Counted from the first letter of the stretch, positions 33,186 to 43,023 are shown. The stretch: DNA of 64,000 nt from G965267605 sp965267605 (GCA_965267605.1 OZ254088.1:806001-870000); one strand, 5' to 3'. A program made the numbers and translations. Notes: generated by a model from the letters alone, not told the origin.

Positions 33186-34238
33186 TTACGCTATGGTAAT
33201 AGATTCATCCAGGTAAACATCCTGAATTGCATTCAACAGCTCAATACCTTCGTTCATTGGTCGCTGGAATGCCTTCCTTCCAGATATTAAACCATGTCCA
33301 CCCGCTCTTTTGTTCACTACAGCCGTAGTAACAGCCTCCACAAGGTCCGTTGCGCCAGAAGAGGCACCTCCAGAGTTGATCAGGCCATTTCTTCCCATAT
33401 AACAGTTCGCTACCTGGTAACGGCAAAGGTCAATAGGATGATCTGATGAGAGCTCGCTGTATACCTTATCGTGTGTTTTTCCGAAGCCGATTGCTGTATA
33501 CCCACCATTATTGGTTGGAAGCTTCTGCTTGATGATATCTGCCTGAATGGTTACGCCAAGATGGTTGGCTTGTGCGGTGATATCAGTAGCCGCATGGTAA
33601 TCTGTTCCGTCTTTCTTGAAATCGCTGTTTCTCAGGTAGCACCACAGAATGGTCGCCATTCCTAACTCATGCGCTCTTTCGAAAGCTTCAGCAACTTCCA
33701 CAATCTGCCTGTTGCTTTCATCTGAACCGAAGTAGATAGTAGCACCAACAGCTGCCGCACCCAGGTTCCATGCTTCATCTACAGAGCCAAAAGGAATCTG
33801 ATCAAAAGCGTTAGGGTAGGTGAGCAATTCGTTGTGGTTAATCTTAACGATGAATGGGATCTGGTGTGCATACTTTCTTGAACATGCGGCCAAAACACCA
33901 TATGTAGAAGCAACTGCATTACATCCTCCTTCAATAGCCAGTTTTACGATGTTCTCAGGATCAAAGTAGATTGGATTTGGTGCAAAAGAAGCACCTGCTG
34001 AATGTTCAATGCCCTGGTCAACAGGAAGAATAGAGACATACCCTGTTCCACCCAGTCTTCCGTGATTGTAAATAGAGGAAAGACTTCTCAGTACCTGGTT
34101 GTTTCTGTTGGTATCTGTAAACACCCTGTCAACAAAGTCAGGACCTGGTAAATGCAGTAGGTCTTTGGAAATAGTTTGGCAGTTATGCTCCAGTAAACCG
34201 GATGCTTCGTTGCCTAGTAGTTCTGCAGTTTTCGACAT
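33186..34238 (-). CDS. fbaB: class I fructose-bisphosphate aldolase (FbaB/DhnA type)
   Basis: 350 residues with the archaeal-type class I aldolase pattern: YVSILPVDQGIEHSAGASF, GCNAVASTYGVL, PFIVKINHNELL, GAAAVGATIYFGS and MATILWCYLRN, with the likely Schiff-base Lys in ADIIKQKLP. The C-terminus has NSGGASSGATDLVEA and SGRKAFQRPMNEGIELL. It serves glycolysis or gluconeogenesis. A -7 box lies at 34259. It precedes accD by 9 bp. Confidence 0.93.
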   Translation of the reverse strand: MSKTAELLGNEASGLLEHNCQTISKDLLHLPGPDFVDRVFTDTNRNNQVLRSLSSIYNHGRLGGTGYVSILPVDQGIEHSAGASFAPNPIYFDPENIVKLAIEGGCNAVASTYGVLAACSRKYAHQIPFIVKINHNELLTYPNAFDQIPFGSVDEAWNLGAAAVGATIYFGSDESNRQIVEVAEAFERAHELGMATILWCYLRNSDFKKDGTDYHAATDITAQANHLGVTIQADIIKQKLPTNNGGYTAIGFGKTHDKVYSELSSDHPIDLCRYQVANCYMGRNGLINSGGASSGATDLVEAVTTAVVNKRAGGHGLISGRKAFQRPMNEGIELLNAIQDVYLDESITIA

Positions 34239-34258
34239 ACGAATTCGTTAAGGGGAAA

Positions 34259-34266
34259 CAAAGGTA
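34259..34266 (-). promoter_or_regulatory. -7 box TACCTTTG of the aldolase-accD operon
   Basis: Exact TAnnTTTG match 20 bp before the aldolase ATG. Confidence 0.55.
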
Positions 34267-34310
34267 AAAAAGATGCTAAAAGATGCGCTTTTAGGGGTGA
34301 ATTGTTGTGC

Positions 34311-34949
34311 TTATTCCTTCTGTTTATCCGCGGGGTGCTTGATAATAGTGTTGCGAATGTTAATTCCTATCCTGAGTTGAGGTTCAATGAAGTAACCATA
34401 ACCGTTGTCGCTCAGTAATCCGACCGCAAATTCACCGTAAGCATTGAGCCAATTGGCAAAGTTCCAGCTAAACCGAACAGGAAGGTAAATCCTGGTAAAA
34501 CTCGTATTGTATAGTTCACAGGTTCCACCACCAAGCTGAGGCCCCCTGTAAGGGGTACACAGCTTTTCATAATCGGGCAGGTATGAGGCAAATACTCCCA
34601 GCGCAATTTCTCCTTTCTTTTCCAGCAATGTGGCTGGAAACCGATGCACAACCTGCGTATAGCCCAAGTGATACATCACGTGCTGATAAGAACCTTCTTC
34701 CGTGAATGAGCTTGAGTTCACTATCCGATACAGATCATCTTCGTTGACGATGAAGCCATATCCCACTCTTGCAACAATGGTGTGCTGATACCAGTTTAGT
34801 CCGATCCCTGTTTCTGCAAAGACATGTGAGTTCTGAATAATGGAGGTGTTCCCTTCAACCATGAGTCGAAGAGGTTGGTTGAGCCCCTGACCATCAGCGT
34901 TCAATATAGCTAAGCAGGCCAGCAAGTTGAAGTAAAACCATCTAAGCAT
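34311..34949 (-). CDS. putative outer-membrane beta-barrel protein
   Basis: 212 residues with a short signal peptide (MLRWFYFNLLACLAILNADG). Alternating strands throughout (FAETGIGLNWYQHTIVARVGYGF, GEIALGVFASYL, RIYLPVRFSWNFANW, YFIEPQLRIGINI) suggest a small barrel. A lone pair of Cys (KLCTPYRG, GGTCELY) may form a disulphide. Function unknown. Part of a backward cluster of envelope genes. Confidence 0.7.
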   Translation of the reverse strand: MLRWFYFNLLACLAILNADGQGLNQPLRLMVEGNTSIIQNSHVFAETGIGLNWYQHTIVARVGYGFIVNEDDLYRIVNSSSFTEEGSYQHVMYHLGYTQVVHRFPATLLEKKGEIALGVFASYLPDYEKLCTPYRGPQLGGGTCELYNTSFTRIYLPVRFSWNFANWLNAYGEFAVGLLSDNGYGYFIEPQLRIGINIRNTIIKHPADKQKE

Positions 34950-35016
34950 ACATTAATTTAATCATCATGTTACGCACTTTCGTTGTTCAGTTCAGGAAAG
35001 GTTCTTGAATCCAGTT

Positions 35017-35637
35017 CTACATGATTTTGAACCGCAGTCCAACCCGACAATGGTAATCCAAAAACCACCGTGTATCACCAATGCGTGAATAGATGTAATA
35101 TCCTTTCAAGTGAGCCTGTCTTCTGGCACCCGTATTAGCCCCAACAATCATTGTGAATTGATCTGAGAGTCGGAATAAGGCATCAATGTCGCAACCGAAT
35201 CGGTTGATGTTGAATGTATGTATCTGAGCGGTGCATGTAGTTGCGCCATTAGAGTGGTGTCTAACACAATACGGTTCGCTGAATTTCCCCTGATTAAAAG
35301 TGAACCTGGGACCTATAGCCAGTTTGAAGTCATTACTCACGTTGACAATCCCCTGAGCTCCCCAAAGCAGCATGATGCCATTACCATCTGGTTCGAGCTC
35401 ATTTGAATAGTAGTTGCCGTTATTGGTGTAGGCATTGTCAACCCGGATACCAACACCGGCATAACCTCGTACATATTTGTACTCCACCCCTGTGGAGAGT
35501 TCGATATAAAAGCCAGATGCACGGATGAAAGCAGTGTTAACCCCAAAAGAGTACCTGTCTGGTTTACTGAATTGCGCAAACAGGGTAGAAGAGAGGAGAA
35601 GTAAGGCAGATGTCAGTTTCCAACGATGGTTTCTCAT
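35017..35637 (-). CDS. putative outer-membrane beta-barrel protein
   Basis: 206 residues with a signal peptide (MRNHRWKLTSALLLLSSTLFA). Strand pattern: YSFGVNTAFIRASGFYIELSTG, YAGVGIRVDNAY, FKLAIGPRFTFN, ending HCRVGLRFKIM with an aromatic-basic end as in barrels. Its start overlaps the deacetylase stop by 4 bp, so the two are co-translated. Function unknown. Confidence 0.72.
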   Translation of the reverse strand: MRNHRWKLTSALLLLSSTLFAQFSKPDRYSFGVNTAFIRASGFYIELSTGVEYKYVRGYAGVGIRVDNAYTNNGNYYSNELEPDGNGIMLLWGAQGIVNVSNDFKLAIGPRFTFNQGKFSEPYCVRHHSNGATTCTAQIHTFNINRFGCDIDALFRLSDQFTMIVGANTGARRQAHLKGYYIYSRIGDTRWFLDYHCRVGLRFKIM

Positions 35638-36383
35638 AAACCAAGATTATAAGCCAATCTAGTGCTCGTTTCATCACTGAATACCGCCTGGATAGCAGAT
35701 CTGGTGATGTGGGCCAAACGCTCCTTTTGCACGGTCTTGAAATCCTGTTGAACGATGAGCTTGAAATCGTCCAGACAAACCGACTGTCTGATGTCCCATC
35801 GCTCGGAAAGATGATCGTTGCGGAAGATCTTTCCTGCGGAATTACCGAATAGATGCGTGTAACCTATGCTTAATGCAGCTCGCACCACCTGGTTGTTGTA
35901 CCTGCCACCTGGAAAAGAGAAAAGTGTGCAGGGTTGTCCAACATGCCTTTCAATGATTCTCTTGCTACACTTTAATTCGCGAAGTAATTGGGGGCCGGAT
36001 AGTTCAGTGAGGTTGCTGTGTGTTACACCATGGCTACCAATGGTATGGCCATCCTCTGCCAATGTTTTGTAATACCTCCACCGATCGGAATCTTCAGGTA
36101 TATTATGCATGCCAGGGAAGAAGATGGCCTTATAACCGAATTCCGTTAGCAACGCACCTACATGTTCATGGTCACTCTCAAATCCATCGTCAAAAGTTAG
36201 TAGAACCCCATTCTGGTCCTGGTTCACAATGTAGCTGGCCGGATCAATAACTGGTATACCCGCGAACTTCAACCAGCGGAGCTGGGCGTACAGTTTGTCT
36301 GTAGATGTAGCATACACCGGATCACTTTCACCCGGGTCGCCTTTCCATACCTGATGGTATGCGAGGATTACTGGAGAAGACAT
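35634..36383 (-). CDS. polysaccharide deacetylase (NodB family)
   Basis: 249 residues without signal peptide. NodB motifs: VILAYHQVW at the start, LLTFDDGFESDH (motif 1, catalytic and metal Asp), IGSHGVTHSNL (motif 2, two metal His), FSFPGGRYN (motif 3, R and Y). Predicted to remove N- or O-acetyl groups from an envelope polysaccharide or a lipid-linked sugar. It overlaps the barrel gene by 4 bp. Confidence 0.9.
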   Translation of the reverse strand: MSSPVILAYHQVWKGDPGESDPVYATSTDKLYAQLRWLKFAGIPVIDPASYIVNQDQNGVLLTFDDGFESDHEHVGALLTEFGYKAIFFPGMHNIPEDSDRWRYYKTLAEDGHTIGSHGVTHSNLTELSGPQLLRELKCSKRIIERHVGQPCTLFSFPGGRYNNQVVRAALSIGYTHLFGNSAGKIFRNDHLSERWDIRQSVCLDDFKLIVQQDFKTVQKERLAHITRSAIQAVFSDETSTRLAYNLGL

Positions 36384-36476
36384 AGAGAGTGCGTTAGGGT
36401 ACGATTAATTTAACCCGACAAATTGACATTTTATTGCCCTTAAACAAGGAACGGTCGGAATTCAAGATGAACGGGA

Positions 36477-38753
36477 CTAGAAAGGATAACCAATACCCAG
36501 GTTGAGGTTGGGAGGGTGATCTGTAAGGATGCCAAAGTTCAGCGGATTGCCAGATCCAGGATCTTTCATTCTATTGGCGAGGTCTAAACGGATGATAAAG
36601 AAGTTGAAGTCAAGGCGTAACCCAACACCCCCACCAATAGCCATATCGCGCCATAGATTGCCAAAAGCAAACCTCGCTTCAGGTCTTGCAGGATCACTCC
36701 TCAACCAGATGTTTCCAGCATCAATGAACAGTCCCAACTCAATGATCTTGGTAATGTCAAATCGATACTCAAGATTGGTTTCGAAACGGGTATCCCCGAT
36801 CTGATCGATGGAGCTGCTGATGTCGGTCTCCTTCACGGTTCCCGGTCCTAAGGTTCGGGCTTGCCATGCACGCATTTCGTTGGCCCCGCCCGCAAAATAG
36901 GCGCGTTGGAATGGCATTACATCCAGGTTTCCGAACGGTACGGCATAACCCACATAAACCCGCGTAGCAAACGATGACGACCGGAACAAGAAGTAATGCC
37001 TGAAGTCGATATCTCCCATTACATATTGCGCGTAGCGGATGTTAAACAACTCGAAATGCTGTGTTGCAACATCCTTTGGGGATCCCCGCATAAGGTCGAT
37101 AGACCTCAGTAGGTTTCCAGCACCTTCAAAGTTGAAGCGGAAGTACGAGAAGTTCTTCAGCTTATTAGGGGTATTGTTCTTGAAGATGAAACTGTATGAC
37201 GATGCAGCAATGAGGTGATCCTTATAACTATTGAATATGTATGCATCGGTCGTTGTATCAAGGAACGCCTGAAAAGAGGGTTCAGGGTTCAGCGATATCA
37301 GACTGAGCGCTACAGGAGAGATCACATGTCGTTTATATTGGTTCTCGTTCCAGGAATAACTCATCGAGGTTTTGAGCAGATTCCTGCTGTAATCTACGCG
37401 TTCCTGAAAGTTGTAGAGAATCTTGAATTTGGTCTGTGGTGCCAGGTTTCGCGCGAAGCGCTCTTCACGAATAGGAAGGAGGAACCTATGAAGGTTCAGT
37501 TCTAATTCCGGTCCCAACTCATAAGTGTTGAAGAAAGGTACTTTCTCGCCTGATTGGGTGGTGTCACCTTCGGTAAAGACGGGAGGTTGTGCCTGCACAC
37601 CACCACGGAACTTAATGGCTACGTTTTCGGCTCCCCTGAACGCATTCCTGAACTGTACACCTGTGTTCACGAAGATTCCCAGGTTTCCAAGATTGTTGGT
37701 GCCTTGTGCTTCAGCCACAATGGATTTACTCTTGGAATTGGTAAGGTCGATGTAAACGTCCACCAGATTGTCACCCGCAGTTGATTTCTCCAGTCGGATG
37801 TTCACAGACTTGAATACACCCAATTCTCCCATTCTGTGATAGGTATCGTCATATTTCTGCAGGCGGAACAGTTCCCCTGGGTGAAGGAATATCTTACGGG
37901 CAAGGGTTTTGGTCTTCACTTTGGGTCTGCCGATGTAATGAAAGAAGAATCCTTCTCGCTCCTCAGATTCAGTAAAGTTGTTCTTGTCGCAGTTGATGTA
38001 CACATGCACATCGTGGATATAGTACCAGATGTGGTCTTTCTCAATGACCGTATCCTTGTCTTCAGGACGGAACTTGAAGGGTTTGTCAACTACATAAACA
38101 TGGGCGTTTCCCTTTCGACCTGTGGTATCAGCTTCGTAACGTATGTATTGCTTGGCAAACTCCAGATACCCGTTGTTCTTTAGCAGTCTGGTTATTCTTG
38201 TGCGTTCCTCTTCCAGGGCATCGAAATCAAACCGCATTCCAGGTTCTAACTTCCCTAAGTGCTTATGACCCAGCATAAGATTTCGAATCCTCCTATCGTC
38301 AATCTTATAGGTAATGGAGTCCACCATCATTGGATTGTTGGCTACGACATTGTAACGCACTTTGACCTTGCGTTTCTTACGTTTTACCTCAGCCGTTACG
38401 TCACTCTTGTAGTAGCCACGCTGGCGCATGAAACGTTGCAGTTGCAGTACTGATTTGTCGGTGAGAATAGAATCATAAACCACCGGAGGCTCACCAACCG
38501 TTTCCTTGATCTTCGCTTTCTTGTCCTTCTTGTACATGTTGTAGACCCCCAGATGAAACCGAAGGAATCCCAGTATCTTCCTGTTCGGTTTCTGCTTGAT
38601 GATGGCCTCGAGGTCTTCCTTGTCTAATGACTTTGCATCAGATTTGAGTTTCATTTTAAGAAGCAGTTCCTCACCATCGTTTAACCTGCGGGTGGGGGAG
38701 CAGGACGCCAATAGGATAGTTGACAGAACGATATAGAAAGCTACTTTTGGCAC
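36477..38753 (-). CDS. tamL: TamL-type Omp85 outer-membrane lipoprotein
   Basis: 758 residues from GTG 38753; the frame is open to 38792, but that would overlap the divergent methyltransferase start and push the lipobox far inside. From GTG the signal is compact with lipobox LLASC. POTRA-like repeats follow (LQLQRFMRQRGYYKSDVTAEV, ITRLLKNNGYLEFAKQYIRY, MGELGVFKSVNIRLE). The C-terminal half is a BamA-fold barrel ending LNLGIGYPF with terminal Phe. TamL is the lipid-anchored Bacteroidota counterpart of TamA, working with TamB in outer-membrane assembly; TamB is not in the window. Confidence 0.88.
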   Translation of the reverse strand: MPKVAFYIVLSTILLASCSPTRRLNDGEELLLKMKLKSDAKSLDKEDLEAIIKQKPNRKILGFLRFHLGVYNMYKKDKKAKIKETVGEPPVVYDSILTDKSVLQLQRFMRQRGYYKSDVTAEVKRKKRKVKVRYNVVANNPMMVDSITYKIDDRRIRNLMLGHKHLGKLEPGMRFDFDALEEERTRITRLLKNNGYLEFAKQYIRYEADTTGRKGNAHVYVVDKPFKFRPEDKDTVIEKDHIWYYIHDVHVYINCDKNNFTESEEREGFFFHYIGRPKVKTKTLARKIFLHPGELFRLQKYDDTYHRMGELGVFKSVNIRLEKSTAGDNLVDVYIDLTNSKSKSIVAEAQGTNNLGNLGIFVNTGVQFRNAFRGAENVAIKFRGGVQAQPPVFTEGDTTQSGEKVPFFNTYELGPELELNLHRFLLPIREERFARNLAPQTKFKILYNFQERVDYSRNLLKTSMSYSWNENQYKRHVISPVALSLISLNPEPSFQAFLDTTTDAYIFNSYKDHLIAASSYSFIFKNNTPNKLKNFSYFRFNFEGAGNLLRSIDLMRGSPKDVATQHFELFNIRYAQYVMGDIDFRHYFLFRSSSFATRVYVGYAVPFGNLDVMPFQRAYFAGGANEMRAWQARTLGPGTVKETDISSSIDQIGDTRFETNLEYRFDITKIIELGLFIDAGNIWLRSDPARPEARFAFGNLWRDMAIGGGVGLRLDFNFFIIRLDLANRMKDPGSGNPLNFGILTDHPPNLNLGIGYPF

Positions 38754-38781
38754 TATAATCGATGAGGAAACGAAGTTAACC

Positions 38782-39507
38782 ATGCTGTCCAAAAACCAGT
38801 TAAAAGATATCCGAAAACTCGCTCAGAAGAAGTTTAGAGACGATTATGGTCTCACCAGAGCAGAGGGATTGAAGGTGGTGAAGGAGATCATGGAGATCGA
38901 CCCGAATCTCGTACAGCATCTGATTGTTACTGAAGAAATGGCTTCGTCATTTGAAGGGGAAAGCCCGGAAGTGATCTCAAATGCTGATATGGATCAGTTA
39001 AGCCTTATGCGAACTGCACCAGGAGTACTGGCGGTGGTTCAAATGCTGAAAGTGAGTGCGGTGCATGATACATCGAAATGGACTCTTGCTCTGGACGATA
39101 TTCGTGATCCGGGCAATATGGGAACCATTCTTAGAACAGCCGCCTGGTTTGGGTGTGATCAGGTGGTATGCTCAGCTAATTGTGTAGATGTCAACAACCC
39201 TAAGGTCATCAATGCCAGTATGGGTGCTGCGTATCGACTTAGTTTACGCAGTGCTTCGATTGAGGAGTGTGCCAGAGATTACACTAAGGTTTATGGAACT
39301 GTGTTAGATGGCGAAGACATCTTTAGTGATGTACAGTTGGAACCTGGGCTGGTCGTCATCGGCAATGAGTCCAAAGGTATCAGTGACGGTGTATTGGATG
39401 TCGTTACAGACCGCATAACTATACCTGGTGGGGGAACAGAGTCTTTGAATGCCTCCGTGGCGGCCGGGTTGATCATGGGACATATATACCGGCAGCAACA
39501 GCGATAG
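38782..39507 (+). CDS. TrmH/SpoU-family RNA 2'-O-methyltransferase
   Basis: 241 residues. N-terminal substrate-binding domain (KKFRDDYGLTRAEGLKVVKE), then the SPOUT knot: motif 1 DDIRDPGNMGTILRTAAWFG, motif 2 GLVVIGNESKGIS, motif 3 IPGGGTESLNASVAAGLIMG. Methylates ribose 2'-OH in rRNA or tRNA; the target is not deducible. Its 3' end overlaps the convergent FAD gene by 35 bp. Confidence 0.92.
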   Translation: MLSKNQLKDIRKLAQKKFRDDYGLTRAEGLKVVKEIMEIDPNLVQHLIVTEEMASSFEGESPEVISNADMDQLSLMRTAPGVLAVVQMLKVSAVHDTSKWTLALDDIRDPGNMGTILRTAAWFGCDQVVCSANCVDVNNPKVINASMGAAYRLSLRSASIEECARDYTKVYGTVLDGEDIFSDVQLEPGLVVIGNESKGISDGVLDVVTDRITIPGGGTESLNASVAAGLIMGHIYRQQQR

Positions 39508-41032
39508 CTTCAACGCAGCGTTGTCCATCAATTGCAGCGGAAACAATTCCTCCTGCATAGCCAGCACCTTCACCACACGGGTATAATCCTGAAACCTCTG
39601 TATGCTGCAAGGTGTCTTTGTCCCTTGGAATGCGAATGGGAGAGGAAGTGCGCGATTCTGGTCCGACCAACACTCCTTCATTGCTGGAAAAACCTTTGAT
39701 CTTGTTGTTGAAAGCCTTAATGGCAGCCTGAAGACGTGGCGCCAGACTGTTTCCAAGTAGTTCTGCTAAATCTGCACTTTCCGTACCCGGGATGTAGGAG
39801 CTTTCAGGAAGGTTGGAGGAGATCTTTCCTTGAAGGAAGTCTTGTACGCGCTGGGCTGGTGCAATCTGTCCTTTTTGCTGTTCACCAATCATTGCGAAAG
39901 CGTTTTGCTCCATTTTCGCTTGAAAGGCGAGTCCAGCCATGGGATCATTAGAACCAATCTCTTCCGGGCCAATAGTGGTGACCAGTCCTGCGTTGGCCCA
40001 TGGATTGTTTCGTTTAGATGGAGACCATCCGTTCGTTACAATTTCTCCCGGAGTTGTGGCGCATGGCGCGATAATACCGCCTGGGCACATGCAGAAGGAG
40101 AACACGCTGTAAGCTTTATCAGAATGTGTTAATCCGTATCGGGCAGGAGGGAGGCTTTCCGGTCGAACGTTACAACTATACTGGGCACGATCGATCAATG
40201 ATTGCTGGTGTTCAATCCTTAGACCCAGGGCAAATGGTTTGAATTCAACACTAATACTCCTTTTGTCTAAAAGTTGGAAGATGTCGCGCGCGCTGTGGCC
40301 GGTAGCAAGTATGAGGTGATCTACAGGTTCCCATCCGTTGCCCGTATTGATGGCATCAATGCCATTTGTATTTGACCTGATGTCAATTAATCTTTCTCCA
40401 AACCGCACTTCGCCACCATGTTCTAATACTGTTTGCCTTATGTGTTCTACAATTCCCGGAAGTTTATTGGTGCCAATGTGTGGGTGGGCATCAATCAGAA
40501 TGTCTTTGGGTGCCCCATGTTGTACCAGTTGTTCCAATATCTTGAGCACTGGTCCTCTCTTCTTTGAGCGTGTATAGAGCTTGCCGTCTGAGAACGTGCC
40601 GGCACCACCTTCACCAAAACAGTAGTTGGAATCAGGATCGACAATATGTTCCCTGGTAAGCTGGGCCAGATCCCTTCTCCTCTCCTTTACCGCCTTTCCA
40701 CGCTCAATAACAACAGGCTTTAATCCGAGTTCAAGGCACCGAAGTGCGGCAAACATTCCAGCAGAACCAAATCCGATGATGTGTACGGGTGGAGCATTGC
40801 TTACGTCCTGATATATGTAGCTAGCAGGTGCGTTGGGAACTTCATCCTTCGTGTACACTGCTAGTTTGACAACGTACCTGATTGGTGCTCTTCTCGCATC
40901 AATAGACCGTTTCAAGGGTACAACATGCCCGATTTCTTCAACAGGAATGCCTGAAGCCCGGCTTGCCAGGGCCTTGTAATCCACTGTTTCTAATTCTTCA
41001 GGAAGTATGTTGAGCTGAACCTCTTTCACCAT
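39473..41032 (-). CDS. FAD-dependent oxidoreductase (COG2509-like)
   Basis: 519 residues. An N-terminal domain of about 80 residues precedes a Rossmann FAD site (VHIIGFGSAGMFAALRCLELG), then RGKAVKERRRDLAQL, YCFGEGGAGTFSDGKLYTR, LILATGHSARDIFQLL, SVFSFCMCPGGIIAPCAT and a C-terminal GLYPCGEGAGYAGGIVSAAIDG. This is the widespread uncharacterised NAD(FAD)-dependent dehydrogenase family. Its ATG is at 41032, at the stop of porT, so it is the third gene of the ubiE-porT operon. Confidence 0.9.
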   Translation of the reverse strand: MVKEVQLNILPEELETVDYKALASRASGIPVEEIGHVVPLKRSIDARRAPIRYVVKLAVYTKDEVPNAPASYIYQDVSNAPPVHIIGFGSAGMFAALRCLELGLKPVVIERGKAVKERRRDLAQLTREHIVDPDSNYCFGEGGAGTFSDGKLYTRSKKRGPVLKILEQLVQHGAPKDILIDAHPHIGTNKLPGIVEHIRQTVLEHGGEVRFGERLIDIRSNTNGIDAINTGNGWEPVDHLILATGHSARDIFQLLDKRSISVEFKPFALGLRIEHQQSLIDRAQYSCNVRPESLPPARYGLTHSDKAYSVFSFCMCPGGIIAPCATTPGEIVTNGWSPSKRNNPWANAGLVTTIGPEEIGSNDPMAGLAFQAKMEQNAFAMIGEQQKGQIAPAQRVQDFLQGKISSNLPESSYIPGTESADLAELLGNSLAPRLQAAIKAFNNKIKGFSSNEGVLVGPESRTSSPIRIPRDKDTLQHTEVSGLYPCGEGAGYAGGIVSAAIDGQRCVEAIAVAAGIYVP

Positions 41033-41754
41033 TACCCTTCGAAGGTAAAGGATATGGTAAACATCTTGGAACGGAGATCGCTGATTGCATTAGAGAACAT
41101 CGTGCCGTCTTTCAGAAGGATATTCTGCAATCCATAGGACATCTTCAGTTCTATCCCGAATTTGAAATACTGCAAATAGAAGTCTGTTCCAAAAGCAACC
41201 TCGGCCGACCAATCATGTGGTTTGAGGATCACCAGAATGTCTTTTGGGTTGGAACTCAGATTGTCGACTTTGTGGTTTGAGAGCAGGTCATAAGTGTACC
41301 TTCCTCCACCGGCAACATAAGCTGCAAAATTGTTCAATCTCTTAGATCGATACTTGAGCATCAGGGGTACGTCAACGTAGAAGGATTCGATCAATTTTTT
41401 GTACTGCAAAGTGTCTTTTCCTTGCCTTACAGTGAAGATCATTTTCCGATCCGCAAAGCGAAAACCCGGGAGAAGCCTTAATCTAAAGTACTCATGCATA
41501 TGAAGCTCCATAAGTCCTTGGAGTCCAAAACCTTTTTGTGGTTCATTTTTTATCCCAAAAATGGTGTCCTGGGTAATACTATTGCCAAATGGCGAGTCTC
41601 TGAACACCGTAAAATCCGAATTGTTACCGGACAGGATAAATCCAAAATGGATCCACCGTTCATGGAACTCAGGAAGGTTCTCAACTTTCGATTGTTGTGC
41701 TGCAAGTTGTCCCCCAAATCCGAGCAGGAAAATCAAACAAATTGAGCGTAGCAT
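41032..41754 (-). CDS. porT: T9SS outer-membrane protein PorT
   Basis: 240 residues from ATG 41754 (MLRSICLIFLLGFGGQLAAQ); ATG 41778 is possible. After the signal peptide an 8-strand-type barrel is seen: HERWIHFGFILSGNNSDF, GFGLQGLMELHMHEYFRLRLLPG, SFYVDVPLMLKYRSKRLNNFAAYVAGG, EVAFGTDFYLQYFKFGIELKMSYG. Identity as PorT/SprT rests on this pattern and on the classic gene order directly after ubiE. PorT is needed for T9SS secretion, consistent with the many sorting domains here. Confidence 0.85.
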   Translation of the reverse strand: MLRSICLIFLLGFGGQLAAQQSKVENLPEFHERWIHFGFILSGNNSDFTVFRDSPFGNSITQDTIFGIKNEPQKGFGLQGLMELHMHEYFRLRLLPGFRFADRKMIFTVRQGKDTLQYKKLIESFYVDVPLMLKYRSKRLNNFAAYVAGGGRYTYDLLSNHKVDNLSSNPKDILVILKPHDWSAEVAFGTDFYLQYFKFGIELKMSYGLQNILLKDGTMFSNAISDLRSKMFTISFTFEG

Positions 41755-41784
41755 ATTCCTGTATCCAACGGGTAACATCGGGGA

Positions 41785-42510
41785 TTATTTCGTGGCGTTA
41801 TAGATGGTGGCGATGCCGAACAGGCATCTTTTCTCTTTCACCGACTCAAATCCCATTTTCTTCAAGATGTCTATGAACTCCTGGCCTTCAGGAAAAGCAT
41901 CTACTGATTCAGGCAGATATGTATACGCAGCATCGTCCTTGGATATCCATTTTCCTATTCTAGGAAGAATGCGAAAGAAGTAGAAGTTGTAAAGCTGTTT
42001 GAAAGGGAAGGAGCGAGGCTTCGAAAACTCAAGAATTACCGCCTGACCTTTGTTCTGGAGTACTCTGTGCATTTCCGATAGGCCTTTTTCCAGGTTTTGG
42101 AAGTTCCTGACCCCAAAACCCACAGTTATAGCATTGAACGTGGCATCTGGAAACTCAATATTCTCCGAATCACCGTATTGCAGCAAAATTTTATTCTCCA
42201 GCTTCCGGTCCTTGATCTTCTCCTTCCCGTATTCCAACATTCCTTCGGAGATATCAATACCTGTTACATGGTCTGGATTTATCCGCAATGCCGTAATGGC
42301 AAAATCTCCCGTACCTGTTGCTATATCTAGTAGTTTACCTCGATTGTGAGGTTCGATCATCTTCACTGCCTTCTTTCTCCATCGCTTATCGATACCTATG
42401 GAAAGCACACGATTGAGGAAATCATACCGGTGCGAAATGTTGTCAAACATCTCTGCAACTTGCTCCTTTTTACTCGAAGTTTGATCCTTGTATGGTACTA
42501 CAGTTGCCAC
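41785..42510 (-). CDS. ubiE: demethylmenaquinone methyltransferase
   Basis: 241 residues, also called menG in menaquinone-only organisms. Class I SAM methyltransferase: VAEMFDNISHRYDFLNRVLS, GIDKRWRKKAV, LLDIATGTGDFAI (SAM site), AVILEFSKPRSFPFKQLYNFY. Carries out the last step of menaquinone synthesis at the membrane. First gene of the ubiE-porT-FAD operon, divergent from the 42586 gene. Confidence 0.95.
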   Translation of the reverse strand: MATVVPYKDQTSSKKEQVAEMFDNISHRYDFLNRVLSIGIDKRWRKKAVKMIEPHNRGKLLDIATGTGDFAITALRINPDHVTGIDISEGMLEYGKEKIKDRKLENKILLQYGDSENIEFPDATFNAITVGFGVRNFQNLEKGLSEMHRVLQNKGQAVILEFSKPRSFPFKQLYNFYFFRILPRIGKWISKDDAAYTYLPESVDAFPEGQEFIDILKKMGFESVKEKRCLFGIATIYNATK

Positions 42511-42553
42511 TCTCGCAAAACATTATTTTCCAGAAGGTTAACGATTATTTAAT

Positions 42554-42561
42554 TACATTTG
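42554..42561 (+). promoter_or_regulatory. -7 box TACATTTG of the 42586 gene
   Basis: Exact TAnnTTTG match 24 bp before the ATG at 42586, driving the small secreted protein and the PKD giant behind it. Confidence 0.6.
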
Positions 42562-42585
42562 TAATAGGCCTCAATCCATTATAAA

Positions 42586-43023
42586 ATGTTTCGCTCTACA
42601 TCGTTATTACATCTAACTCTGAGGACTACAACAATCGTTGTGCTTCTTTTGTGCATTTCCCAAGCGAAGGCGCAAGATAAGAATAGTCCCACTACTAAAT
42701 CAGAACCTGTAGTACTAACACCCGATAATGTGGTGAAGGTCAAGGGATTAAAGGGAGAAGAGGTAAGATCCACCACCACTGGTAAAGATGATGGTGTGGA
42801 CTCCAAGTTGAGTAAGCCAAAGACATGTAAGCATGGGTTCAAAGTAGAACAGGCCGTTCCAGAGCAGAAGGCTGCGAAGACAGGGCAAACACCCCCTGCA
42901 ATCGGTGTGGAGGGAGATCCTGCGTTCTGGGACAAGAAGGGCTCAGTCACTAAGGAGGATGTGAAGAAAATGCCGGTGCGCAAGACGGTTCCTGTTGCCA
43001 ACTACAAACCGGAGAAGAAGTGA
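42586..43023 (+). CDS. small secreted basic protein, unknown
   Basis: 145 residues with a signal peptide (TTTIVVLLLCISQAKAQ). The mature protein is hydrophilic, Lys/Thr-rich and probably disordered (SEPVVLTPDNVVKVKGLKG). Two features stand out: KTCKHGFKVEQ and DPAFWDKKG. Family not recognised. It overlaps the PKD protein gene by 4 bp (GTGA), so it is probably an accessory or partner of that surface protein. Confidence 0.7.
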   Translation: MFRSTSLLHLTLRTTTIVVLLLCISQAKAQDKNSPTTKSEPVVLTPDNVVKVKGLKGEEVRSTTTGKDDGVDSKLSKPKTCKHGFKVEQAVPEQKAAKTGQTPPAIGVEGDPAFWDKKGSVTKEDVKKMPVRKTVPVANYKPEKK